Shown: positions 26,193-35,299 of the stretch, one piece after another
Layout: the number at the start of each line of letters is the position of its first letter
Numbering within the stretch: the first letter of the stretch is position 1
Assembly: GCF_024807845.1 (NCBI RefSeq)
Contig: NZ_JANUEQ010000002.1
Span: 62,001 to 126,000 of the forward strand
DNA from: Klebsiella sp. BIGb0407
GTDB taxonomy: Bacteria > Pseudomonadota > Gammaproteobacteria > Enterobacterales > Enterobacteriaceae
Reading direction: 5' to 3'
DNA length: 64,000 nucleotides
Position numbers and translations under genes: made by a program
The notes under the pieces: model-generated
Told to the model about the DNA's origin: nothing
The model's database searches: none
The model's input: the letters and a program-made list of their open reading frames with translations, nothing else

Positions 26193-27524
26193 TCAGGTTC
26201 CTGCAAACTGATTAACCACCACCGGAAGCCCGAGCTTCTCACGTAAGGTCCCCGGCTGATAAGCCTGTTTCATCACCCCACTAGCTTTTAACAAGGGAAC
26301 CACCTGCTCGATGAAGTTATCGAAGTCTACAGGCAGGAAGGGGAACATCAAGTTGTAACCGTCCACCGCTCCGGCATGAAAAGCTTCACTCAGTGTGGCG
26401 GCCACTTCTTCTGCACTACCAATAACCAGCCAGCTATCTGAACTTTGCAGCAACAGACGTCCTAACTGCAAAATAGACAGGTTAGGATCATAACCGGCGA
26501 TAATCTGTAGCGCAGTCCGTATGCCGTCAAATCCCTCTTCACCGGGCAGTGATGGCAGCGGTTGGTGCGGGGAGTATTCACTGAGATCCAGCCGCAAATA
26601 GGTCCCGAGAAGATCCAGCGCCATCCGATCGTTCATCAATGAATCGATCAGCTGCTGCCGCTGTTCTTTTTCTTCATGGCTGTTAACAACTACCGGTAAT
26701 ACGCCGCCGAGAATTTTAAAATCTTCTGGTTTGCGTCCGACTTCACGCAGGCGATGATTCATATCCGCCCGGTAAGCCAGCCCCTTTTCAATATTACTCA
26801 TAAACACAAAATGAATATCTGCCTGGGCGGCTGCCAGCTGTTTTCCAGATTCAGAAGAGCCAGCCTGTACCACAATGGGGTGCCCTTGTGGCGGTCGTGG
26901 CACATTAAGAGGGCCGCGAACCTTAAAGAACTTACCCTCGTGATTCAGATGATGAACCCGCTGTGAGTCGGCAAAATAACCGCTCTGCTTGTCTATCAGT
27001 ATTGCATCGTCTTCCCAGGAGTCCCACAGTTTGCGAACCACGTCGATAAATTCCGCTGCACGCTGATAACGCTGACCGTGTTCAGGTAATTGCTCCAGAC
27101 CATAGTTAGCGGCCTCTTCCGGTAGCCACGAAGTCACCACGTTCCAGCTCGCTCTTCCCCCACTTAAAAAATCCAGCGAGGCAAAATAGCGCGCCAGATT
27201 ATAAGGCTCGTTATAGGAGGTCGAAGCGGTTGCCATCAGGCCAATATTATCGGTAACCGCAGCCAGAGCACCCAGCAAAGTGACAGGCTCAAGGCGTGGG
27301 TTCGCATAATGCGGGATACCGCTTGGAACCGTATCCCAGATAGCCACATGGTCGGCAATAAAGATATTATCAAGTGTTGCCAGCTCAGCTTTACGCGCGA
27401 GGTCTGCATAGTATTTCAGGGTGAAAATCTCTTTACCCGGAGCTTGCGGATGACGCCAGGAAAAACGGTAATCCCCCTGAGGGTTAAAGAAGAATAAATT
27501 AAAGATGGCGGTATTTTTAGCCAT
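26193..27524 (-). CDS. LLM-class flavin-dependent monooxygenase (NtaA/SnaA/DszA family)
   Basis: A 443-residue bacterial-luciferase-like enzyme that uses FMNH2 and oxygen. Family marks are FFFNPQGDYRFSWRHP at the start, FIADHVAIW, RASWNVVTSW and QAGSSESGKQLAA. The closest groups oxidise nitrilotriacetate, EDTA, dibenzothiophene sulfone or sulfur compounds. The ATG at 27524 gives the usual MAKNT-type beginning. It is the last gene of an osmoprotectant-type ABC operon, so its substrate is probably the imported compound. No flavin reductase gene is adjacent. Confidence 0.9.
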   Translation of the reverse strand: MAKNTAIFNLFFFNPQGDYRFSWRHPQAPGKEIFTLKYYADLARKAELATLDNIFIADHVAIWDTVPSGIPHYANPRLEPVTLLGALAAVTDNIGLMATASTSYNEPYNLARYFASLDFLSGGRASWNVVTSWLPEEAANYGLEQLPEHGQRYQRAAEFIDVVRKLWDSWEDDAILIDKQSGYFADSQRVHHLNHEGKFFKVRGPLNVPRPPQGHPIVVQAGSSESGKQLAAAQADIHFVFMSNIEKGLAYRADMNHRLREVGRKPEDFKILGGVLPVVVNSHEEKEQRQQLIDSLMNDRMALDLLGTYLRLDLSEYSPHQPLPSLPGEEGFDGIRTALQIIAGYDPNLSILQLGRLLLQSSDSWLVIGSAEEVAATLSEAFHAGAVDGYNLMFPFLPVDFDNFIEQVVPLLKASGVMKQAYQPGTLREKLGLPVVVNQFAGT

Positions 27525-27575
27525 AGCAGAATACTCAGAATAATTAGTAACTGCCCTCCATGGCATGAAGTGTGA

Positions 27576-28475
27576 TTATTTTGCTGCCAGCTTCTCTTTC
27601 ACCCATTGGTCGGCGACTTTGGCCGGATCTTTACGATCAACATCCACCTCTTTATTCAGGTTAATGATGTCCTGGGTCGTGATTTTGGCTGAAATATTGT
27701 TCAGAATTTGCTCCGACTTCGGCGAAATCGCACCCTTGTGAATCAGTGGCACCACATTTTGTGCCGGTTGCTCATTCTTATCATCTTCCAAAACGACCCA
27801 CTTCTCTTTAACTAAATCCCCCTGAGTGGAAACAATCGTTGCGACATCAATTTTGCCAGAATTCAGCGCCAGGCGGCTCAGCGGGCCACCAATATCCAGT
27901 GACTTAAAGGCTTTAAATTTGATGCCATAAACGCGCTCGAGACCGGGCAGACCCAGAGCACGAACAGCGACTTCCGGCGGGCCACCCACCACCAGTTCAG
28001 GAGCCACTTTCGCCAGATCAGACAGGGTTTTCAGGTTATATTTTTTTGCCGTTTCTTCACGCACGGCCCAGGCAGTTATTGAGCCACCGGGAGAGGTTTC
28101 CAGTAACACTAAATCCTCAGGTAACGCTCCAACCAGCTCATCAGTCACCTGCTTCTGGGTGGTTGACTCACTGCCACCATGATAATAGTTCAGCAACGCA
28201 CCGATATACTCGGGTACCACATCCAGTTCACCAGACTGCAGCGCAGGAATAATGATTTCGCGGTTTCCAAGGTTCAGACGTGTTTTTACATCAATTCCCT
28301 GCTGGCGCAGCGCGCTGGCATAGATATTGGCCAGCACCGTTTGCTCCGAGTAGTTAGCTCCGCCAATGGTGACCGTTTCAGCCTGTGCGGCAAAGCTAGC
28401 ACCCGCCAGGCTGAGTGCCAGCAACGTCATGCGTAGGCCCTGGTATTTCGTGAACAACCCATTTTTTATTGTCAT
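27576..28475 (-). CDS. Osmoprotectant/choline-type ABC substrate-binding protein (ProX/YehZ family)
   Basis: A 299-residue periplasmic protein with a signal peptide ending at about residue 32 (AAQA). The mature part starts ETVTIGGANYSEQ and has LNLGNREIIIPALQSGELDVVPEY, here noted as LNLGNREIIIPAL and DVVPEYIGALL, both typical of the OpuAC/YehZ fold. The ATG at 28475 has a better ribosome site and signal-peptide length than the upstream start. Quaternary amines are common ligands, but the linked monooxygenase makes another organic substrate possible. Confidence 0.9.
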   Translation of the reverse strand: MTIKNGLFTKYQGLRMTLLALSLAGASFAAQAETVTIGGANYSEQTVLANIYASALRQQGIDVKTRLNLGNREIIIPALQSGELDVVPEYIGALLNYYHGGSESTTQKQVTDELVGALPEDLVLLETSPGGSITAWAVREETAKKYNLKTLSDLAKVAPELVVGGPPEVAVRALGLPGLERVYGIKFKAFKSLDIGGPLSRLALNSGKIDVATIVSTQGDLVKEKWVVLEDDKNEQPAQNVVPLIHKGAISPKSEQILNNISAKITTQDIINLNKEVDVDRKDPAKVADQWVKEKLAAK

Positions 28476-28523
28476 CGCCTGCTTCTCTTTTTGTTGTTGA
28501 TATAGGTTATATGGTTGCAGCAA

Positions 28524-29204
28524 CTAGCCTGCAGTCGGGGTTGAAATAGCCAGCCAGCGTTTCGCAAGCCCAGCCATTAAAAGCTCACAGCCTATCGCCA
28601 GCAGTGAGATAACAATGGAGCCTGCTATGACTTGGGGATAATCACGCTGACCCAGTCCATCAATAAGAAAACGTCCAAGCCCATCCAAACCGGCATAGGC
28701 CGCGATAACCGCTGTTGCAATCAGCTGTAATAACGCAGTACGCACACCGGCAAAAATCAGTGGCATTGCCAGCGGAATACGGACTTGCAGTAGGCTTTGC
28801 AAAGGCGTCATGCCCATCGCCTTAGCGGCATCGCATAGGGTTTGATCGGCATGAAGAATACCGACATAGGTATTAGTGAGCATGGGTGGAATAGAGAGTG
28901 CGACCAGCGCAATAAATACCGGGACATCGTTAAAACCGAATAACATGATGCACAGTAAAATAATGCCCAGTGCAGGGAAGGCCTGACCGATATTAAACAA
29001 GTTAATAACGAGAAAACCTCCGCGCTTTAAGTAACCGAATAAAATACCGACAGGCTGTGCGATAAGAAAAGCGATAATCAGACTCACCAGCACATAATAG
29101 AGATGCTGGAAAAAACGTGTTATCAGCCCCAGATCGCCCGTCCAGTGGCTCCCGTCAAGGAACCAGAACCAGGTTTCAGTAAGCATCCCCATCAGCGTGT
29201 CCAC
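28524..29204 (-). CDS. ABC permease, ProW/YehY family
   Basis: A 226-residue inner-membrane permease with about five helices and the EAA-type loop DAAKAMGMTPLQSLLQVRIPLAMP. It overlaps the upstream permease gene by 13 bases and is followed by the binding-protein gene. With its neighbour it forms the membrane channel of an osmoprotectant-class importer. Confidence 0.9.
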   Translation of the reverse strand: MDTLMGMLTETWFWFLDGSHWTGDLGLITRFFQHLYYVLVSLIIAFLIAQPVGILFGYLKRGGFLVINLFNIGQAFPALGIILLCIMLFGFNDVPVFIALVALSIPPMLTNTYVGILHADQTLCDAAKAMGMTPLQSLLQVRIPLAMPLIFAGVRTALLQLIATAVIAAYAGLDGLGRFLIDGLGQRDYPQVIAGSIVISLLAIGCELLMAGLAKRWLAISTPTAG

Positions 29205-29821
29205 CCTGTAAGGTGATAACCGACTCGGGTTATCACCAGGTCAAACAGCAGTGATAGCAACAGGCTTAATCCCAGGCTAATAAAAATAGGGGTCAGGAAG
29301 TCCTGATTAAATCCGAGGATCATCAGTTGGCCTAATCCTCCTTGTCCGATTAATGCAGTGACAATCACCAGCCCGACTAACGTCACAGAGGCAATACGTA
29401 ATCCGGCAAATAGCGCAGGCAGGATCAGAAAAATTTCAATATCGGTAAAACGACCAAACCGGGTATAACCCAGCGCACGCGCTGATTCCAGTACCTCGGT
29501 CGGCAGTTTTTGCAGACCCGCCAGCACGTTACGCAGTAAAATAAGCAGCGAGTAAAGCGTCAGGCCAATCACCGAGGTGGTCATTGATAAGCCTGTCCAG
29601 GGTAGCAGTAAAATAAACAGCGCCAGTGACGGAATAGTGAATAACACGCTGCTTAGAGTCATTAATGGGCTGGACAACGCAGGCCAGATAATCGCCAGTA
29701 ACAGCATCAGTGCGGTTAACACCGTACCCAGCACCAGGGAGAGCACCACCAGTTGCAAATGCTGGAGCGTCAGCTCAACTATCATCGAGGAGTTATCGAG
29801 AGTCCATACCCAGTCAATCAT
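29192..29821 (-). CDS. ABC permease, ProW/YehW family
   Basis: A 209-residue permease with about five helices and the EAA-type loop ESARALGYTRFGRFTDIEIFLILP. It overlaps the ATPase gene by 8 bases and the second permease gene by 13. Two different permeases, one ATPase and one binding protein match the layout of the yehZYXW/osmU operons. Confidence 0.9.
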   Translation of the reverse strand: MIDWVWTLDNSSMIVELTLQHLQLVVLSLVLGTVLTALMLLLAIIWPALSSPLMTLSSVLFTIPSLALFILLLPWTGLSMTTSVIGLTLYSLLILLRNVLAGLQKLPTEVLESARALGYTRFGRFTDIEIFLILPALFAGLRIASVTLVGLVIVTALIGQGGLGQLMILGFNQDFLTPIFISLGLSLLLSLLFDLVITRVGYHLTGWTR

Positions 29822-30893
29822 GGCGAATTAACTCCTGATGACGGTTAAGCGCATCACTTAACAGACGGCTATCGATAGCCCCGGCATAGCGCCCTTGCGA
29901 TGTGACTCTAACCATCACACCCAAGGGCACATCCAGTAAATCACTATAAACCTGGCGTAATGACTGGTGTTCTTCGGAAAAATGAACCGGTACTAAATGC
30001 CCCTTGTCGAGCCAGTGCAGCGGACACCCTTCTGAGTCCAGCACCAGTGTGTATGATTTTGAAAGTAGAGGATATTCCCCGGATAAAGGCTTAGCATCCT
30101 GACTTAGCAACAATACATCATGGCGCGGCAAGTCACAGACCCGCATCATGCCAAGCCGTTTCAAATTAGGTTCAGGCCCAATAAAGTCGCGTACAAAATC
30201 ACTGGCCGGATGGGCTAAAATATTATCCGGTGTATCAAATTGTGCCAGCCTGCCACCTTGCTGGAAAATAGCTATTCGGTCACCGAGGCGAATCGCTTCA
30301 TTGATATCATGGGTGACCAGAATAATGGTTTTATGTAATCGGCCCTGAAGCTCTAATAATTCACCTTGCAGTTTATCCCGAACCACAGGATCGATAGCCG
30401 CAAAGGGTTCATCCATCAACAAAATTGGCGGATCCGCAGCCAGTGCCCGGGCGATGGATACCCGGCTCTGCTGGCCTCCCGATAACTGATGCGGGTAGCG
30501 TTTCAGTACTAGTGGATCCAGTGACATCAACGCCACTAGCTCATTAATACGCTCGGAAATTACAGGTTTTTTCCAGCCAAGAAGACGTGGCACGGTGGCA
30601 ATATTTTCAGCTACCGTGCGGTGCGGGAATAATGCCGGGCTTTGCATTACAAAGCCAATTTTCCGCCGTATATGAATAATATCGGCGCTGGACAGAGCTT
30701 GCCCCTGGATATAAACCTCTCCACTATCAGGGACATCTAACTGATTAATCATGCGTAATGTGGTGGTTTTACCGCATCCGCTGGGGCCCACGAAGGTACA
30801 AAGCTCACCATCGTTGATAGTCATACTCAGGGAGCTAATGGCATGTTGTGCATTGCCCGGATATGTCTTGTTGATGTTTTCGAGTCTAATCAT
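29814..30893 (-). CDS. ABC ATPase, ProV/OsmV family
   Basis: A 359-residue ATPase that powers the importer. Walker A is GPSGCGKTTT near residue 40, signature LSGGQQSR and Walker B ILLMDEPFAAID; the H-loop is LVTHD. A C-terminal extension of about 110 residues may hold a degenerate CBS-like regulatory domain. The ATG at 30893 gives MIRLENINKTYPG, the usual start of the family. It is the first gene of a five-gene minus-strand operon ending with the monooxygenase. Confidence 0.9.
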   Translation of the reverse strand: MIRLENINKTYPGNAQHAISSLSMTINDGELCTFVGPSGCGKTTTLRMINQLDVPDSGEVYIQGQALSSADIIHIRRKIGFVMQSPALFPHRTVAENIATVPRLLGWKKPVISERINELVALMSLDPLVLKRYPHQLSGGQQSRVSIARALAADPPILLMDEPFAAIDPVVRDKLQGELLELQGRLHKTIILVTHDINEAIRLGDRIAIFQQGGRLAQFDTPDNILAHPASDFVRDFIGPEPNLKRLGMMRVCDLPRHDVLLLSQDAKPLSGEYPLLSKSYTLVLDSEGCPLHWLDKGHLVPVHFSEEHQSLRQVYSDLLDVPLGVMVRVTSQGRYAGAIDSRLLSDALNRHQELIRHD

Positions 30894-31283
30894 AATCCGC
30901 TTACACTTCCTGATGCCGCACAACCGTACTTATTCCAGCCAGTATGGCAAAGGTCATTGCGCCAGCAAATTCATCATAGTGATAAGCATAGTTGGAAAGT
31001 CGCTATTCACCTTGGGTGATAATTCTGAATATCAGAGAAAAATGTAACGATTAATATGAAACAAGAAAATAGAGGAAGTAAGCTAAAAAAGAGTTATATA
31101 AATAAATATTATTTTTCAAAAAAAGTAACTATTTTTCTCATCGAAATAATACATAAGTAACGATTCCAACTTATTGATGAAACGACAGAATATATGTATT
31201 TATTTATTATTTCATTCCGTCTGATGTTTACATCAGAGCAAGAGCGTTTCCTTACTCTCTTGCTCCAGGTGAGCTGACGTCAG
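30894..31283. other. 390-bp AT-rich intergenic region
   Basis: No convincing gene. It should hold the promoter of the ABC-monooxygenase operon on the right-to-left strand and the 3' end of the aer transcript. A hairpin with arms gagcaagag/ctcttgctc lies at 31236-31265, just beyond the aer stop, and may end that transcript although it lacks a T-run. Confidence 0.6.
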
Positions 31284-32819
31284 TTAACTGCCGTACACGC
31301 TAATCACGCTATTCAGTCTCCTGGCCTGCATATTGAGCCCTTCTGCTGTTTCTGTTGAGTGCGTGACCATATCGGTATTGCGCTGGGTCATTTGTTCGAT
31401 CCGGGCAATAGAGCTATTGATCAGACCCAAAGCAGCAGTTTGCTCGTGCGTTGCATGGCTAATTTCTTTGATCATCGTGGAAACCTGCAAAACTTCCCCA
31501 ATAATATCACTAATATGTTTACCTGCATTTTCGACCATTGTACTGCCCTGTTTCACACTGATGACACTGGCATCGATCAGCGTTTTAATCTCTTTCGCCG
31601 CAGAGGCTGAATGCTGTGCCAAATTGCGAACCTCAGCAGCCACCACCGCAAATCCTCGCCCTTGTACACCAGCACGAGCGGCTTCTACCGCCGCATTCAA
31701 TGCAAGAATATTGGTCTGGAAGGCAATACTGTCTATCACACCAATGATATCGACAATTTTATCGCTGGCGTCGGAAATGGAGTCCATCATACCGATGGTT
31801 TCCTTCATAATATTGCCTCCTTTAAGTGCAGTACTGCTGGCTACTTCTGCCATTGTTGTCGCCTGGACTGCCGTTTCCGCACTTTGCTGTACGGCAACCG
31901 TTATTTCTTCAATCGCGGCAGCGGTTTGCTGCAGATCTGCCGATGTTTTTTCCGTGCGTGCATTCAGGTCGAGATTATTTTCCGTCAACTGACGACTGAC
32001 ACTTGTAATACCGTTAACTTGTGTACTGACATCATCGACAAGCGAATGCAGATTAAGACCAAACTGGTTAACGGAGCGGAGCAGCAGACCAATTTCGTCT
32101 ACCCGATTGAGATGGATATGCTTTACTTTACGACCCGATACCACATGCTGGGCCTGCTTGAGGATAGTCTTGATTGGCCGTGCAATTTGCTGCTGTAGAA
32201 ATTGATCCATGATGATGATGGATAACAGCGCCAGTATAAGTAACGCCAGTGGATTTATGCCACTAAAGGCAAGCAGTGCAGGCACAAGACCCACGGTTAA
32301 TACAGCGATACGTAAACGCCAGCGGACTGACAATTTCTGTAAAATTGACAGCGGAGAAAACAGCCTGGTACGGACAACCAGCCCTTTGTAGAATTTACGG
32401 CTACCGACCTGTTTGTTCCGTACAGCAAGGTACAAGGCTTCAGCCTCTTTTATTTCGTCAGCACCAGGTGTGTTGCGCACGGATATATAGCCAGCCAGCT
32501 GTTCTTGCTGGTAAACCGGCGTAACGTTAGCCCGTACCCAATAATAATCACCGTTATTACGGCGATTTTTAACCAGCCCAGTCCAGCTGTCGCCTTGTTT
32601 TAGCGTAAACCACAGGTCCGTATAGGCTTCAACGGGCATATCCGGATGACGCACAATATTGTGCGGCTGGCTGATAAGTTGCTCTTCTGAAAAACCGCTG
32701 GCCTTAATAAAGGCAGAGTTAGCATAAGTAATGTGGCTTTGAATATTGGTTGTGGACATCAGAATGGTGTCCATGTCTAACAGATACTCCTGCTGCGTGA
32801 CAGGTGTATTTAATCTCAT
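31284..32819 (-). CDS. aer: Aerotaxis receptor Aer
   Basis: A 511-residue receptor close in length to E. coli Aer (about 506). The N-terminal PAS domain (about 10-115) carries QPHNIVRHPDMPVEAY and WTGLVKNRRNNGDYYWVRANV, the FAD-binding pattern of Aer. A central hydrophobic hairpin (about 168-208) anchors it, then HAMP and the signalling tip [20 protein letters not shown]. It senses redox state and steers cells to preferred oxygen levels. The ATG has ctggag upstream. It stands alone; no CheR-binding pentapeptide is present, as in E. coli Aer. Confidence 0.9.
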   Translation of the reverse strand: MRLNTPVTQQEYLLDMDTILMSTTNIQSHITYANSAFIKASGFSEEQLISQPHNIVRHPDMPVEAYTDLWFTLKQGDSWTGLVKNRRNNGDYYWVRANVTPVYQQEQLAGYISVRNTPGADEIKEAEALYLAVRNKQVGSRKFYKGLVVRTRLFSPLSILQKLSVRWRLRIAVLTVGLVPALLAFSGINPLALLILALLSIIIMDQFLQQQIARPIKTILKQAQHVVSGRKVKHIHLNRVDEIGLLLRSVNQFGLNLHSLVDDVSTQVNGITSVSRQLTENNLDLNARTEKTSADLQQTAAAIEEITVAVQQSAETAVQATTMAEVASSTALKGGNIMKETIGMMDSISDASDKIVDIIGVIDSIAFQTNILALNAAVEAARAGVQGRGFAVVAAEVRNLAQHSASAAKEIKTLIDASVISVKQGSTMVENAGKHISDIIGEVLQVSTMIKEISHATHEQTAALGLINSSIARIEQMTQRNTDMVTHSTETAEGLNMQARRLNSVISVYGS

Positions 32820-33575
32820 TATAAACTCCAGTGTAGGTATTCCGCTCAGTTTCCGGGTTCAACCAGGCTGAAACGGAGTATTGCCGTCGCCTGGTGATAC
32901 GGAGGAATCTGTCAGGTATATTGCTGTGTATATACTGATTTTTTAGTGGTTGATTCACTGATACAAAATAATGACAGAAACTATTTATAATGAGTGAACT
33001 ATAAACCCTATATTTTGCGTGTATCTGTAACAAATATGACATAATTAACAGCACGCATTTTCAGCGTGCGTAAATTTATGATGAGGATGATTGTCTGTCA
33101 ATTGATTCATTTTATTAGCAATGAATAACCAGAGGGGTAATGGTAAAGAAATGGGGCTGTAACAGAATATTTTCATCAGAAATTTAATTTATATAAAGGT
33201 TGTGATTAATTAATAATTCCAACTTGTTAAATGTTATCGTTATATTAATTGAAACCATGTTATCGTATTGATAATTATTATTATTTTTTTTATTTTTTCC
33301 AGGCGCGATTGAAGCGTAATTTATTGCAGATCAAATAACACCATTTACTGGCCTGATAATTATTCCAGGTTAAAAACAGGCAGGCAATTGTGAAGACCCC
33401 ACTGACTGGACCACATTTTTTTCTTATCGCTAGCGGCAGGCTATAACTTCGTCGAGCCTTCCTGAGCTGATGTTATCAGCGAAATTTTCATGCTAGTTTA
33501 CTTGGGTGGATCGCCATTCTTTCTGACCACATGGCCTCTTTACATCAGAAAATGAATTTAAGGGAAGAGTTAACT
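32820..33575. other. 756-bp intergenic region without clear gene
   Basis: Upstream regions of aer (minus) and the LysE-type gene (plus) meet here. The DNA is AT-rich with a poly-T/A stretch at about 33280-33298. A small hairpin gcacgc/gcgtgc lies at 33051-33069. The 8-base word gaccacat occurs at 33409-33416 and 33525-33532, flanking 108 bases, which might be a scar of a small insertion. Open frames here are short and look random. Confidence 0.6.
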
Positions 33576-34190
33576 ATGCTGGGCATCATTAATTACGAAA
33601 CATTTGTGCTGTCATTTATTATTTTCTTAATGATCCCTGGCCCCGGCAACTTGATATTGATTACCAGCACCAGTAAAGGCGGCATTTACAGCGGGATGGC
33701 CTGTATGATGGGTATCGTCGTGGGCGATCAGGTTTTGCTGTGGCTGGCTATTGCCGGAGTTGCGACACTCCTTGAGTCATCGCCCAATCTGTTTCAGGCG
33801 ATGAAATGGCTGGGGGCCGCTTACCTTCTATGGATTGGCGGGCAATTGCTGTTCAAATCCGCGGCCCATAGTACACCGCCGCCAGTAAGCCGTAAAAGAA
33901 CCCCCTTTTTACAGGGAATGGCTATTACGCTGACCAACCCAAAACCGATTCTGTTTTATATGATGTTTTTACCGCTATTTATCGACCCGGTATACAGCCG
34001 CGGCGTACTGACATTTGCCGGCCTGGCAGGAACTGCAGCCCTGTTAACCGTTATCTATGCGGTACTGATGATTATTATTACCCTGTCGATTGCCGATAGC
34101 GTGCGTACCCGACCTGCGCTTATGTTTCTGCTGGAAAAAGTAGCGGGCCTGTTTCTGGCAGGGTTTGCAATTAAGCTGGCCTTTTTTTAG
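33576..34190 (+). CDS. LysE/RhtB-family amino-acid exporter
   Basis: A 204-residue membrane protein with about six helices. It has the family motif MIPGPGNLILITSTSKGG near residue 20 and LTNPKPILFYMMFLP mid-protein. Members export amino acids or their derivatives by proton exchange. The ATG at 33576 has aagggaag about 8 bases upstream; an in-frame start 45 bases earlier is less likely. It is monocistronic; substrate unknown. Confidence 0.9.
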   Translation: MLGIINYETFVLSFIIFLMIPGPGNLILITSTSKGGIYSGMACMMGIVVGDQVLLWLAIAGVATLLESSPNLFQAMKWLGAAYLLWIGGQLLFKSAAHSTPPPVSRKRTPFLQGMAITLTNPKPILFYMMFLPLFIDPVYSRGVLTFAGLAGTAALLTVIYAVLMIIITLSIADSVRTRPALMFLLEKVAGLFLAGFAIKLAFF

Positions 34191-34212
34191 CCCGACAATA
34201 GATACTAAGAGA

Positions 34213-34243
34213 TATCACACTCGAATTATTTTGGATATAAAAT
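34213..34243. repeat. Palindromic repeat fragment
   Basis: The minus strand reads aaataattcgag here, matching the left end of the full repeat at 2127-2252. Only one end is present. Confidence 0.5.
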
Positions 34244-34283
34244 AGGTAATCTAGCTAATAACCATTTCAATAATGAGGTAAAA

Positions 34284-34712
34284 ATGACTAACGTATCTTT
34301 TTCTATTGGTGAACAAAAAGTGCAGTTTAGCGAGCCAGATATCTCGTTACCAGTCGGCTATCTGAGTATTGCACAGCAGTTTTTTCACCGTGATATTCCT
34401 TCACCTTATGACGTTGAAATGGCTATAGCCACGTTTGAAGACCATATTCAGGCAACCCCGCAGCTGCACCATATTGCCCCGGAGTTTAACTGCCACGATG
34501 ATTATCTGAAACAGATTATGCAGGTTGCTGGCGTAAGTAATGAGATAAGCCAAGCCGAAATTGAGCTGGTCTTTAACCGTATCGCAGACGTGGTTTCCGG
34601 CAGTCCGAAGCGTGACGGAGAATTCCCTGATGATAAAAACTTCATCAGCTATCTGCTGATGATACGGGAACTCTCACATCACCTGAATATTGAGAAAATC
34701 AGTCGCGACTGA
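34284..34712 (+). CDS. Hypothetical protein, 142 aa
   Basis: A soluble, acidic protein of 142 residues with no signal peptide or membrane segment and an ATG preceded by atgaggta. Histidines are frequent in the middle and near the end (LHHIAPEFNCHDD, LSHHLNIEKI). I do not recognise the family. The convergent lipoprotein gene starts two bases after its stop. Codon use looks like that of the neighbours, so it is probably a real gene. Confidence 0.75.
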   Translation: MTNVSFSIGEQKVQFSEPDISLPVGYLSIAQQFFHRDIPSPYDVEMAIATFEDHIQATPQLHHIAPEFNCHDDYLKQIMQVAGVSNEISQAEIELVFNRIADVVSGSPKRDGEFPDDKNFISYLLMIRELSHHLNIEKISRD

Positions 34713-34713
34713 T

Positions 34714-35178
34714 TTAGTAGCTATTGCACACCGTTTGATTACCCACTTTACGGCAATAAGTGGTTTTCGGCCGCGCATTTTCCATAGCCATCATTGACTG
34801 GCTCATAGCTTGCTGCTGCTGCGCCGCTAACAGCTGTTGCTGATAGGCCTGCTGATTATTTAACTGACGTTGTGTAATAGCGATATTTAAGCGATCGCAA
34901 TCAGCCTTCTGTAAAGGCTGGGCTTTAATCTGCTTAACTGACTCAGCATAAGCATTCTGGTAAAGCCCGGGGTCATAGCTCCAGCTATTTAAGTCTTGTA
35001 CATTGAAGTTCTTAGCTTCGGCGGCCATTTGATAATTCATAAAACCTAACGTAACGCACTGGTCAGTAGCAGCGTCACGATAACTGATATCATGGTAATT
35101 TGCTAAAGGCATAGGTTGCTTCTGGGTAGCACACCCCGAAAGCACTAAAACACACGCTGCGATGATAAATTTTTTCAC
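34714..35178 (-). CDS. Small putative lipoprotein
   Basis: A 154-residue protein with a lipoprotein signal: KKFIIAACVLVLSGC, lipobox LSGC with Cys16 as the acylated residue. The GTG at 35178 is the likely start because it directly precedes the signal peptide; the longer frame adds unrelated residues. The mature part is glutamine-rich and helical in the middle (QQQLLAAQQQQAM) and ends with two cysteines in TYCRKVGNQTVC that could form a disulfide. No function recognised. Confidence 0.8.
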   Translation of the reverse strand: MKKFIIAACVLVLSGCATQKQPMPLANYHDISYRDAATDQCVTLGFMNYQMAAEAKNFNVQDLNSWSYDPGLYQNAYAESVKQIKAQPLQKADCDRLNIAITQRQLNNQQAYQQQLLAAQQQQAMSQSMMAMENARPKTTYCRKVGNQTVCNSY

Positions 35179-35299
35179 GGTGATACCAAGCCAGTCAAGA
35201 ATGCGATTATCTGCTATCAGGATCAAACATCTTCGATAAAAAGTAAATAGGCCGTATCAATACTCGGACACAGATCCAGATTAATACTCAGGATCACGG

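Noticed and set aside
31333-31992. Long plus-strand open frame of 219 codons
   Set aside because: Antisense shadow of the aer signalling domain, with no homologous features or ribosome site.
32719-33054. Minus-strand open frame of 111 codons upstream of aer
   Set aside because: It overlaps the aer start, lacks a ribosome site and reads as random AT-rich sequence; the region is better seen as the aer leader.
33280-33300. T-rich tract as an intrinsic terminator
   Set aside because: No stable GC stem precedes it and no gene ends nearby.
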